A stretch of 64,000 bases of DNA from the NCBI RefSeq assembly GCF_022965805.1, contig NC_133116.1, positions 5,828,001 to 5,892,000 on the forward strand, written 5' to 3'. Shown piece by piece: positions 48,774 through 60,500 of the stretch. Source of the stretch: Primulina eburnea (taxonomy: Eukaryota > Streptophyta > Magnoliopsida > Lamiales > Gesneriaceae). The notes under the pieces are model-generated. The model was given only the letters and a program-made list of their open reading frames with translations. It was not told where the DNA came from and did no database searches. A program made the translations under genes and the position numbers. How positions within the stretch are numbered: the first letter of the stretch is position 1; each line of letters opens with the position of its first letter.

Positions 48774-49480
48774 AGTATCCTTTGTATTCTTAAACCGATG
48801 GACGATAGGATTTCCAGCATCACTTCATTACATCTATGTGGTGTTTGTTTATGTCAATTAAATGAAAACCACCGTGCTGCCAAATATGTGATTTTGAATG
48901 CTCAATTGCAGCTCAAAATTTTGACAACTATCAGTATGACGAAGTTGTATTTCTTACGAGTTAACCCCTCAAATTTGGGTTTAAATACCATCATTTCCTG
49001 GCTGTTCTGTTGATTGATGGCGGCACCTTTTTTTTTTCTTCAGGGAGAAAAAATATCTCCATCTCTGAAAATCCTACTTTTGAAAGTTGAAATTTTGGAA
49101 TTTTTTTTATACAAATTGCAGATACGAGAAACCCAGAAAATTATTTAAGGACACGAGATTGGAGAAATGAAAAATAATTTTTCTACACCATTTGTCTTCA
49201 ATTAAACGCCAACTTCATTTACAAATATCAAAATATAAGAAACTTGTCTCACTTGTCCGATCCACTGAGATCGAGTTGTGACAATAAATTGAATAACATT
49301 TGGAAATACACACACACATACCGTAAGAACATTGCCTAAAATTGTATGTTTTTTATTTCTAAATACAAGAAACAGATCTTAGTTATAATCAGATTCCATC
49401 ATCAGCCAAAAAATCCATGAACAGAATTCTAACACTTGCACGAAATACATGCAGAATAATGTTTAAACCCTTTTATTTCC
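48774..49480. other. Convergent 3' flanks
   Basis: 3' ends of the Lys-rich gene (plus) and PSBY (minus) face each other here. The 71-codon frame at 48798-49013 follows the stop directly and is probably 3' UTR. Confidence 0.55.
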
Positions 49481-50020
49481 TCATTTTGATCTCATCTTGT
49501 TGATCTGATTTAAAGCTGGTCTCAAAATATTGTACAGCACCCAAAGAATAGCTGGAGTCAAAACAAGCAGCAACAGCTGCCCTCTATTGTCACTAGCCGC
49601 CTCAGTCACGGCGGCGATTTCTACGGCAGAAGCCTCCGCAGAGTTTAAAAAGCCCGATGTAGCAAGCCCGACAAGCCCGAGCCCAACTATCACCCCTTTA
49701 CTGTTCCTCATCTTGTTCATCTGATTGAAGGCTGGCTGCTGTAAGTTGTATAGTATCAAAAGCGCCAGTCCACGATCGTCGTCGTCGGCTAACTCCACCA
49801 ACTGCTGGGCGGCGAAGGCCGGGTTAACGGCGGATAGGGAGGAGAAAAGCAGACCAGCTGTGAGTGCTGCGGTGGTATGTTGTGGAGATGGGCTAGTGGC
49901 GAGGCCTTTAGGTAAGGTTGCCATGGAGAGAAAGGAGAATACTGGTTTTGTGGGCTTGAAGTCGACGTTTCTTGCGTAGAGGCATCGGGTGTTGAGAACT
50001 GTAGTCATTGATGTGGCCAT
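49481..50020 (-). CDS. PSBY: Photosystem II core protein PsbY precursor, chloroplast
   Basis: A single-exon gene of 179 codons. A chloroplast transit peptide and a thylakoid-transfer segment (TAALTAGLLFSSLSAVNPAFA) precede two PsbY modules, each with a short lumenal acidic start, one membrane helix and the NQ.NKMR stromal end. The polyprotein is normally cut into two small PSII subunits, PsbY-A1 and PsbY-A2, near cytochrome b559. Module 2 is complete (DNRGQLLLLVLTPAILWVLY, then NILRPALNQINKMR). Module 1 reads DDRGLALLILYNLQQPAFNQ: the 'P.VPAIAWV' part seen in other plants is absent, an in-frame loss of about nine codons (near 49746-49770). With that gap the first helix is only about 10 hydrophobic residues, perhaps too short to span the membrane. 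The total is about ten residues shorter than Arabidopsis PsbY as I recall it. Confidence 0.93.
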   Translation of the reverse strand: MATSMTTVLNTRCLYARNVDFKPTKPVFSFLSMATLPKGLATSPSPQHTTAALTAGLLFSSLSAVNPAFAAQQLVELADDDDRGLALLILYNLQQPAFNQMNKMRNSKGVIVGLGLVGLATSGFLNSAEASAVEIAAVTEAASDNRGQLLLLVLTPAILWVLYNILRPALNQINKMRSK

Positions 50021-50100
50021 GGTTTTTCTTGATGTTGGAGTGTAAAGGGTTCTTGTGAAGTGGAATCAAAGCAAAGTGATCGGTGAAATATTGGCCTCAT

Positions 50101-50113
50101 ATTATCATATACC
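50101..50113 (-). promoter_or_regulatory. Possible TATA / I-box of PSBY
   Basis: Minus strand GGGTATATGATAA lies about 80 bp upstream of the ATG. It combines a TATA-like core with GATAA, a light-response I-box motif common in photosynthesis genes. Position and composition only. Confidence 0.35.
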
Positions 50114-50344
50114 CGTTTTATGCTTCCCTTATCACTAACAATTCCTCCTTTTTTTTTTTTTTTTTTGTGGATCAACACCCTGTATAAATTTTAAAAATAA
50201 TAATAATAACGTAAAATCACATATATTTAAGATATGATGTTTTTAAAAATCAGATATAAAACTCGTTCCAAAAAAAAAAAAACAGACATAAAACTTTATC
50301 TGATTTTTCATAATAAAAGGGTGTAAAGTCTATTAACTTTACAG

Positions 50345-50708
50345 TTGGTCTCTTGTGAGACGGTCTCACGAATCTTTATATGTGAGACGCTTCAATTCTA
50401 TCGATATTCACAATAAAAAGTAATAATCTTAGCATAAAAAGTAGACAAAAATTTGTGTGAGACGATCTCACGGGTCGTTTTTTATGAGACGGGTATTTAT
50501 TTGAGTCATTCATGAAAAATATTACTTTTTATGCTAAGAGTATTACTTTTTATTGTGAATATGAATATGGTTGACATGTCTCACAGATAAAGATTCGTGA
50601 GACCGTCACAAGAGACCTACTATAAAAAAGAATACTTTTCATGGACGATCCAAATTAGATATTCGTCTCACAAAATACGACCCGTGAGACCGTTTCCGAC
50701 AAATTTTT
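50345..50708 (-). repeat. MITE copy 7 (inverted), interrupted by copy 8
   Basis: The outer parts (50345-50450 and 50623-50708) form one MITE in inverted orientation. It starts GGTCTCTTGTGAGACGGTCTC and ends at the complement of the usual opening (GACAAATTTTTGC). Another copy is inserted in its middle. Confidence 0.75.
50453..50622 (+). repeat. MITE copy 8, nested in copy 7
   Basis: GACAAAAATTTGTGTGAGAC opening and ACAAGAGACCTAC end, plus orientation. The element sits between TA dinucleotides inside copy 7, which suggests TA target preference. Confidence 0.75.
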
Positions 50709-50930
50709 GCTTTTATTTTTATTAAAGAGACTTCAAATAAGCTCAACCAATATGTTCAAATATATTATAATTAAGTGAGAAAATGAGAAGGGGTGACTGC
50801 AAAATGGATGAGTTCAAATCAAGATTATCTATAATTTAATGTGGACTTGTTTTCTCTGATGATTTAAACTTTATTTTTTTTAGCATAATTGGGAAAGGAG
50901 ATGTTTTGATGTGGTTTTCATAATAAGAAA

Positions 50931-51108
50931 ATGAGTGGGTCTTATGTGAGATTGTCTCACGGATCTTAATATGTGAGACGAGTCAACTCTACTCATGTTC
51001 ACAATAAAAAGTAATACTCTTAGTATAAGAATATTTTTTCATGGATAACCCAAATAAAAGATCTGTCTCACAAATACAACTCGTGAGATCGTCTCACATA
51101 AGTTTGCA
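50931..51108 (-). repeat. MITE of the GTGAGACGGTCTCAC family, copy 9
   Basis: Inverted copy: starts GAGTGGGTCTTATGTGAGA and ends ATCGTCTCACATAAGTTTGC, with the central repeat in reverse. Confidence 0.8.
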
Positions 51109-51330
51109 TGATTAGAAAATTATTGGGTTATTCTCTCTTCAAAGTATATTCTTATGTTCCTCTCTACGTCACTATCTTGCGTCATTCAACTGCCCAATTT
51201 AGCCGAGGATTAAAAATAATTGTTAGGTCCACAATTTTCGTGGGAAGTTGGGACATATGATCAAACAATCCATGATTAGTAAGTAAATGATAAAAAAATG
51301 AATATTGTAGGAATGCAATATATGATGTTA

Positions 51331-51810
51331 TGTTTGGTATGATTTTTAAGTGTAAGATAATTTTGAATTTTTTGATAAAAAGACAAAATTGTCCTTTCTT
51401 CTTTTTTTTTCGTCTTCCACTCCGACGACGACGACGACGGCGGAGGTCCGGCGGTGGCGGCAGTCTGCCGACGACGATGGCCTGCGGCAGGGGGTGGCGG
51501 CGGTCGGTGGCTGCGGCGGTCCGGCGGACGACGGCGAACGGCCGGCAGCGGTCTGGCGGCGACGGTCGGTGATTGGTGGCGACGAGAAGTGGTGGTGAGT
51601 TTGGATATTGGAGAAGGATAAAATTTGGAAAATAGGAAGGATTAAGAGTTGGATAAATAATCATAGAGAGTGAGGAGGTATTATTTTGACCCACCTAATA
51701 TAACATAATCATTCCTAGGAGGTATTGACTTTGTTAAATAATCACGCGTACCAAACGAGGGATAAAGTGAGTTAAAAAAAATAAACCCACTTTATCCACC
51801 AAACCAAACA
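51331..51810. repeat. MITE-like element with a GC-rich core
   Basis: Bounded by GTTTGGTA-type and TACCAAAC-type words. The interior has a sharply GC-rich stretch (51418-51575) of CGACGACGACGA, GGCGGCGG and similar trinucleotides in an otherwise AT-rich region. Frames cross it on both strands (51182-51694 minus, 51330-51572 plus), but they read poly-Arg/Pro or low-complexity sequence and are not convincing genes. Confidence 0.4.
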
Positions 51811-52430
51811 CTCACTAAGTAATTTAATCTCAAGTGGAACATTTCGATATTATTTTAGATTCGAATGTGGAAACAATTTATATTAATTCAAATATAATGT
51901 TTTGAGTAGTCAAATTTGCATGCATATCAAAATAAAAATCACTTTTTTTAATAACAAATCTCTTTTCATCCTATCTATTATATTCTATAATTTCAATTTC
52001 AAAAATTAATTTTACTATTTAATTTTATTTTGTGAAATGTTTTGTTTTTTTTTCTATCCTTTTCAAAAAACTTGTACAAAAAATCACTAATGCTGAAGTA
52101 AGAATTTAGACACAAAACTAGATTGGGAAAAAAGTTTATGAAGATGAAACCCGAAATCGCTATCTTGAAAGATAGTATTGAATAAATTATAAAGCCAACG
52201 CAATTGTAAGGAAAATGTGCTACTTAAGTAAACTACACTGATAAAGTGTTCATATATTTTTTTGCTTTTTTTATTTAAAATTGCAGTAATTGTATCAATT
52301 TTTTTAAAATTTTAAAATGGTGGTCGCCTTTTTATATCTCATATATATATTTTTTTAAAAAACATTTCTTTTTTTAAAAAACTCAATTTTTTCATTGAAT
52401 ATCGTGTCATTTTTTTAATGTGATTTTTCT
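51811..52430. other. AT-rich spacer
   Basis: I see no gene or recognisable element here. Confidence 0.5.
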
Positions 52431-55400
52431 TGGGTAATTTGGAGAAAAATACATCTGCCAATGATTTTTTTAAGATTCAGTACCCATAAGTTTTTTTTTG
52501 TATTTCAGTACCCGACAAAAGACAAACTTAGTTTTTACTACATGTTTTGTGTATTTTTACTTTTTTACCCTTCTTACTTAATAAAAAATTATATAAATCT
52601 CTTTTTTTGTTAGTCATCTTCTCTTTCCACTCATCATTCTCAATGTATTGGGATCACATGTACATTGAATTAAAATAATTTTTTATTAAAAAAAACTCAC
52701 AACTAATAATTGAACTTTTTGAAATACTTAGTTTTACTTGCGAAATACTTAATTTCAATTTTAAAATACTTGATTTAGTAAATAATATACTCAGAATGTG
52801 TATTAAAATACTGGATATTCGAATATCCAACGCAAGTTCACCAAGTGCTCGTATTTCCATACAAAATTCATTTGGATAACATGTTCATTTTCATTTATTT
52901 ATTTTTTATTTTTAAAAAAACAAATTCGCAACTAAGCATTGAACATCAGCAAATAATTAGTTTTACTTGCGAAATACCTAATTTTAGTTTTAAAATACTT
53001 AATTTGGTAAATGAGATACTCAGAATGAGTATGGAAATACTGGATATTCGAATATGCAGCACAAGTTCACCAAGTGCTCGTATTTCCATCCAAGATATAT
53101 TTAGATGACTTGTTCATTTCATTTAATTATTTTTTTATTTTTAAAAAAACAAATTCGCAACTAAGCATTGAAATTTTTCAAGTACTTAATTTTACTTGCG
53201 AAATACCTAATTTCAGCTTTAAAATACTTGATTTGGTAATTGAGATACTCATAAAAGTTAATAAAATACTGGATATTCTAGTAGGCCATGTAAGTTCACC
53301 AAGTGCTCGCATTTTCATCCAAGATGCATTTGGATGACATGTACATTTCATTTAAATATTTTTTATTTTTAAATTCACAATTAAGCATCGAACTTTATGA
53401 AGTACTTGGTTTTATTTACGAAATACCTAATTTCAATTTTAAAATACCTAATTTAATAAATGAAATACTCAAAATGAATATTAAAATACTGGATATTAGA
53501 ATATGCAATCTAAGTTCACCAAATTCTCGCATTTCCATCGAAGATGCATTTGGATGACATGTTCATTTCATTTTATTAATTTTTTTATTGCTAAAAAAAA
53601 ATTCGTAACTAAGCATTAAACATTTTCAAGTACTTAGTTTAACTTGCGAAACACCTAATTTCAATTTTAAAATATTTGATTTGGTAAATGAGATACTCAG
53701 AATATGTATTAAAATACTGGATATTCGAATATGCAAGGTAAGTTCACCAAGTGTTGGTCTTTCCTTAGAAGATGCATTCGGACGACATATTCTTCTCCTC
53801 GTGTGATATCTATTTGTAAAAAAATATCAAATTCCCAACTAAACATGAAACTTTTAAAGTACTTAGTTTACTTGATAAGTACCTAATTTCAGTTTCAAAA
53901 TACTTGATTTCATAAATGAGATACTCAAAATAGGTAATATAATACTGGATATTTCTAATATGCGTTATGATGCAATTTCAATGCAATTGAAATTAACAAA
54001 TACATTGTTCATCACTCCTCATGAAATAAAAATAACAATTTATTTTGATATACAAAGAAAGAACTTACTTTTACTCCGGGACAAGTATGCTACTATATTT
54101 TTGTTAAAAGTAAGTGCTTATTTTGATCTTCAAATAACTTACTCTTACTCCACGCTCAGTAATGAACTGTGTTCATTTCTTTAAATGACATGAATAAGTA
54201 TTCTAATGAATCTTAGTTGGAAAACCAACCATGACCGAATTTACGTTGCATATTCGAATATCCAGTATTCTATCACATATTATGAGTATCTCATTTACCA
54301 AATCAAGTATTTTAAAATTAAAATTAGGTATTTCGCACGTAAAAGTAAGTACTTTAAAATGTTCCATGCTTAGTGATCGAGCAAAACTTTCATTGTAAAA
54401 TTCTTAGTAAATATTAATAATATTCAAGCTCGAAATAATCGCAAGTGCTCGATGTCAAGTAATAATATAGTGTACAAGAGTACGAGTATCGTTCATCTAA
54501 ATATTGTATTTCTCAATTATTATTCTCAGTTATTCAATTTTTAGCAGCGATACTTCATATGATTGTTTACTACTACGATTATTAAATAAAAACTCAATGA
54601 AATGGTTCAAGGATTAAATGATTAAATAAATAAGCTAGAATGATTGATTAAAGTTCAATGAGAAATGAATTTGTTGAGAATCTCGGTTCACTTATCCCTC
54701 GTTTAATCTACTTAATTCGTTCGATAATGATCTATGCTTTCGACGAGATTTCATATCCACTTGAACATATCCTCTCAAGCTATGCCAAACTAATTCAACT
54801 CAGTGAAGTAATTAAATCTCTTTAATTATTTATCAAAGGTGAATTGCATGTCGTTTTATTAAATCCTCTAGTTTTCGACCCACTGGACTATGACTATCGA
54901 CGTGTATCTGACTTCATATTTCTATGTAAATTGTAAATCCACGTATTATGTTACTCGTTCCTATCACGGGTTATTCGCTCGAAGAACATTGTCCGAAAAT
55001 CTTCAAATCTTCGCTCCAAGCCTTTTTTTCTCTTTCAAAGCTTTGTGGCTGCTAAAAAAGTCCTTGACCATGTCATCCATATGCATCTTGGATGGAAACC
55101 CGAGCACTTGGTAAACTTACGTTGTATATTCAAATATCCAGTATTTTAATACTCATTATGAGTATCTCATTTATCAAATCAAAGATTTTAAAACTGAAAT
55201 TAGGTATTTCGCAAGTAAAACTAAGTACTTGAAAAAGTTCAATGTTTAGTTTTGAATTTGTTTTTTAATAATAAAAATCAATTAAATGAAATTAACGTGT
55301 CATCCAAATGTATATTGGATAGAAATGCGAGCACTTGGTGAACTTACATTGTATATTCGAATATCCAGTATTTTAATACTCATTCTGAGTATCTCATTTA

Positions 55401-56643
55401 TCAAATCAAGTATTTTAAAATTGAAATTATGTATTTTGCAAGTAAAAGTAAGTACTTCAAAATGTTCTATACTTAGTTGTGAATTTGTTTTTTTTAAAAT
55501 GAAAAAAATAATTAACTGAAATGAACATGTCATCCAAATGCATCTTGGATGTAAATACGAGCACTTGGTGAACTTACGTTGCATATTCGAATATCCAGTA
55601 TTTTAATACTCATTATGAGTGTTTCATTTACCAAATAAAGTATTTTAAAATTGAAATTAGATATTTTGCAAATAAAAGTAAATACTTGAAAAAGTTCAAT
55701 GCTTAGTTACGAATTTGTTTTTTAATAATAAAAAAATAATTAAATGAAATGAACATGTCATCCAAATGCATATTGGATAGAAATGCGAGCATTTGGTGAA
55801 CTTAAGTTGCATATTCTAATATCCAGTATTTTAATACTCATTCTGAGTATCTCATTTACCAAATCAAGTATTTTAAAGCTGAAATTAGGTATTTCGCAAG
55901 TAAAACTAAGTATTTAAAAAATTTCAATGCTTAGTTGCGAATTTATTTTTTTAAAAACAAAAAATAATTAAATGAAATGAACAAGTCATTTGAATATATC
56001 TTGGATGGAAATACGAGCACTTGGTGAACTTGCGTTGCATATTCGAATATCCAGTATTTTAATATTCATTCTGAGTATCTCATTTACCAAATCAAGTATT
56101 TTAAAACTAAAATTAGGTATTTCGCAAGTAAAACTAATTATTTGCAAAAGTTCAATGCTTAGTTGCGAATTTGTTTTTTTAAATAAAAAATAATTAAATG
56201 AAAATGAACATGTCATCCAAATGAATTTTGGATGGAAATACGAGCACTTGATGAACTTGCGTTGGATATTCGAATATCCAGTATTTTAATAAACATTCTG
56301 AGTATATTATTTACTAAGTCAAGTATTTTAAAATTGAAATTAAGTATTTCGCAAGTAAAACTAAGTATTTCAAAAAGTTCAATGATTAGTTGTGAATTAA
56401 TTTTTTTAATAAAAAATATTTTAATTCACATTGGGAATGATGAGTGGAAAGAGAAGATGACTAACAAAAAAAGAGATTTATATAATTTTTTATTAAGTAA
56501 AAAAGGTAAAAAGGTAAAAATACACAAAACATGTAGTAAAAACTAAATTTGTCTTTTGTCAGGTACTGAAATACAAAAAAAAACTTATGGGTACTGAATC
56601 TTAAAAAAATCATTGACATATGTATTTTTCTACAAATTACCCA
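52431..56643. mobile_element. Foldback-like element with tandem-repeat arms
   Basis: The outer ends are inverted copies (TGGGTAATTTG at 52431 and its complement ending 56643) and remain alignable for about 230 bp inward, including CCACTCATCATTC. Inside, each arm is a run of about 228-bp tandem units: six at the left (the ACTGGATATT word near 52811, 53040, 53269, 53489, 53718, 53945) and seven at the right in reverse (near 54265, 55141, 55368, 55598, 55826, 56054, 56281). The arms meet around 53960-54215. Long inverted arms made of tandem subrepeats are the defining layout of Foldback transposons. No transposase is visible. A clear target duplication is not seen (flanks are T-rich). The many short ORFs over the units are repeat artefacts. 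Confidence 0.8.
54385..55066. repeat. Unrelated insertion in the right arm of the Foldback element
   Basis: About 680 bp without the 228-bp unit interrupts the right arm between its first and second units. It contains the stretch GAGTACGAGTATCGTTC, a type of sequence I associate with Gypsy (Tat/Athila-like) elements; that link is tentative. No terminal repeats identified. Confidence 0.45.
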
Positions 56644-57572
56644 TTTTTTTCCGTGTTGCATTTGGTGTTTTTTATTTTAATTGATTTGGTTTTTGGTTTT
56701 CGAAATTCTTTAATCTTGTAATTTGTTTATTTAGATCTTAGACTATTTTTTACTTAATTCGATCATAATTATTTCTTTCATATGTCAGTATTTAAATTAT
56801 AATTTGTATATGTTTTATGATAAAAATCAATTATTTACGCTTATTTATTTTGATGATTCGTATTATGCTTGTATTATATATAGATTCATAACTGACTCTT
56901 GAGATTAGGCCTATGAAATATAATTATCAAGTTCTTTTTTAGTTTATATATGTTATTTTTGATAATTTAATACATTTACGTAGTATATTGGATACCGATG
57001 ATAATTACGCGCATTTAAACATCAGCTCATTATATATGAATTTCTTTTAAAAATATTTTAGGATGTGACCTTATATTTTGATAACACACTAAAATAAAAA
57101 AAAAGACAAAAGACGAAATTGTCATATGTCAGATAAAACCGTTGTCAGAAGGAGTGTAGTTATTTTCTTGTAATGACATAATATACTGACATTCACACTA
57201 AACCATATCCAAGTAGTATTAAAATTCGTGTCAAGATCTAATACATATGTGTACAATCGGCTAAAAGATATTGATCAAACAAGTGCATGAGAAAATAAGA
57301 GAGTGGCATTGACCTTTTTTTTTGAGTGTCAAATTCCTTTTGTAAAGTTCCTTCGCGAGGCACCACATTTGTTTGTGGATTCAAGATACAAACGTACGGG
57401 AGGCGTATATGCGTGTATCATGTTCTGGGCGAACGGATATTTTTAACTTTTGAGGTAAGCCCTTCTCCCCACTTGTTCCAAAATCCCAACTTTCTGAGAG
57501 ATTAATTATCAAAGTAGTTTCTACGGCTTCAAAACTTCAGATTCGTACCGAGGGAAGAAACACGAAAAGAAG
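56644..57572 (+). promoter_or_regulatory. Spacer and promoter region of the ALB4-like gene
   Basis: AT-rich spacer, becoming more balanced after about 57340. The 5' UTR probably lies in 57440-57572. No other gene. Confidence 0.4.
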
Positions 57573-60500
57573 ATGTCGTTTTTCTTGTATTCAGTCTGCC
57601 CAAATTTAGTTGTATCTCCATTTCCATGCAGAACAAGAACTCCGAGCCCTGTTCTACCCGGAAACCGTTTCAGTGATTTCAAGATTCAGAGACCCTATTT
57701 GAGGGGCAGTGTTGGGGTGACCCGCTTTGGATTGGGTCAGGTTCCATTTCCTGACCCGGACAATACTGAGCTGGTGATTAAGGACTTGTTTGGGAGAGTT
57801 GAAGGGTTTCTTTATACTATTGCTGATTCCGCTGTTAGTAATTCTTTAGATACAGTTGATGGAGCTGCTACTACAAAGCAGAGGAGTGACTGGTTTTATG
57901 GGGTTACTAATGCCATGGAGGCCGTGTTGAAGGTTTGTTCAAGTTTTGATTGTTAAATTTGTTGTCTTATGTCTAGAAATTTATGGACGGAAAATTTTCT
58001 GATTTTTGTTTGTTTCTCCTTCTTCTTTTTGTACGTGAAATGTGAACGTGATTGTTTGGACATGAGCTATATGGAAGTGAGTTGAAACATAAAGTTGTGA
58101 ACTTGTGCAAGTAAAAGTTGTTTATTGGAAAGGAAGTTGTGGTTTTTTTTTAGAAGGTATGTGGAAGGATTAGAGGTTTTCTTTTTGGGTCAATGAACTC
58201 TTGATTTGATGGTACTGTTGGGATTTTTAAGCTTTATGTACAATAATTTTAAGCTTGCTGGAGAAGGAGTTGGTTCATTGAGGGGACTGTGTTCTGTGTC
58301 ATTTAAGTATTTATATTGATAAAGCAAATTTAATCTGAATCGGCGCAAAATGCATCACTTCTAACCATTGGGTTATTGAGTATTAAAACAAAATCATTTC
58401 ATGTTAACGTCTTGTACGTGTTGCTGGTTACCTTACTGATTAGAAAAAGATTGTTTCTTTTTTAAACTTTAATCAAAGTTTTTTTGAATCTCAGGTTCTG
58501 AAAGATGGACTTTCTACTCTACACGTTCCCTACGCATATGGTTTTGCAATCATCTTACTGACTGTACTTGTTAAAGCTGCCACATTTCCTTTGACAAAGA
58601 AACAGGTCACTTCAATCTGCTATCTGGCTTATGATTTTGAAACATATTTTGTGCATGAAGTCACTTTGTTTGCTGATGAATAGTCTCTCTGAGTGAAATG
58701 TATTCTCACTTTGCCTTTGTGGCTTACTGGCTTTTAAGCAATCTTCACTAAGTGCTTTCCGAAACTGTGATGTTCAGGTGGAATCAACGATGGCAATGCA
58801 GTCTTTGACACCTCAAATTAAGGCTATTCAGGAACGGTATGCAGGGGATCAGGTCACTATTTGTCCTTCTTACTTATGAGTATCATTATTTTGTGATTAA
58901 AATGGTGAACCTGTTAATTTTCTTTTTAATAGTTAAAAATGTAGATGGCTAGATTGGTAGATCATTAGATTTATTAAAGCTTGTTCAATGAAAGTTGATT
59001 GACCTAACAGTATTTGTTAAAGGTTATTCGTTGATTGACCTAATAACAGTATTTTGGCACTTGACTCTCAACCAGTAAATCTTTCCTTCAATACCTATTA
59101 TCATTTTCTTTTTGTGGCTGTCTTTGCAGGAGAGGATTCAATTCGAAACTGCTCGATTATATAAATTAGCTGGTATAAATCCACTCGCAGGTACTAAACC
59201 AAATGCCAGACCTATAATAAAATTTTTCAATATCACTATGTTTAGCATAATCAATTCTCCCGTACATTATATAATATTTCTTGTATTTAACATTGAATTG
59301 TTTGCTATTTTTACCATTACATTCATGCTCTGTGGTTCTGGATTTCTTTCCCTTCTTCATTTTGTTTGGTCCAGGATGCCTTCCTACACTAGCCACCATC
59401 CCAATATGGATTGGGCTTTATAGAGCGCTTTCAAATGCGGCAGATGAGGTAAATTTCACGCCAACCAATCCAACCCTGCTTCCTCTTCTTTTTTCAAAAT
59501 ATTTTTCTACTTTTATCTACTCACCATACCCTGCAATATTTATGTCTTGATTGGAATCTTGATGTAATATAAAGGGACTTTTAACGGAAGGTTTCTTCTG
59601 GATACCCTCTCTGTCTGGTCCAACGACCATTTCTGCTCGACAAACTGGTAGTGACACCACTTGGCTTTTCCCATTCATTGTAAGACAATCTATCATCCTT
59701 CTCATTTTATATCAGTGGTTTAGTTACTTCAAAAATAGTTGGTTAGAATATTAACTTTAAGAAGTGTATTACTTGAATGTTAAAAATAACCAACCTTATT
59801 TTACAAATGAGTTACGTCCACAGGTTGCATAGAATTTTGTAGTGCTCAACTTTCTTGTGGAATAGAATTACAAGAAAGTATTAGACTAGTTTCTTTGTAG
59901 TTCTGTTACACCTTTTTATAAAATCATCCATTCGGGACTTGGTAAGTTGGGTTGAAAATGACTGCATACTGATGAGACATCTTTGATGTCATCTTGTTCA
60001 TCTTAGGATGGTCATCCTCCACTTGGATGGTCAGATACATTGGCATATCTCGTTTTACCTGTGCTCCTGATTGCCACTCAATACATCTCTCTACAGATTA
60101 TGCAACCTCCACAGGTTGGTCTCACTGGCAATTGTCTATTTATTTAGTTATTTCTCAAATGGAAATAATAAGTTGCTCTGGCTTTTGTTATTGTTTATGT
60201 TGACATACTTTAGTATTGTATGGTGGAACTTTAGATCACAACTCACTGTCTGATCAGATGGTTCACTTCCCCATTTTTTTTCTTTCAATTTTCTTGTGTT
60301 GCGGCTTTGAATTCTTATTACATGACTTGCTAGCATCGCTCTTTTCATGTTTATTGAATTACTGTGATAAACTTGGGAGCCTGAATATTGAAATACTGTA
60401 AGGTTGTAATTACGAATTTGTATCTGATGAGGATTTTTCTCACTTTCAGAGCAACAATCCAAACCTAAAGAATTCCCAAGCCATAACCAAATTACTACCC

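Noticed and set aside
51182..51694. 170-codon minus-strand frame rich in Arg, Pro and Lys
   Set aside because: Crosses the boundaries of a MITE-like repeat and a triplet-rich tract, with no domain and no supporting gene structure.
52654..56546. A series of 66-104-codon frames, similar to one another, on both strands
   Set aside because: They are translations of the 228-bp units in the Foldback arms. Their similarity comes from the repeat, and both strands are open because the DNA is AT-rich.
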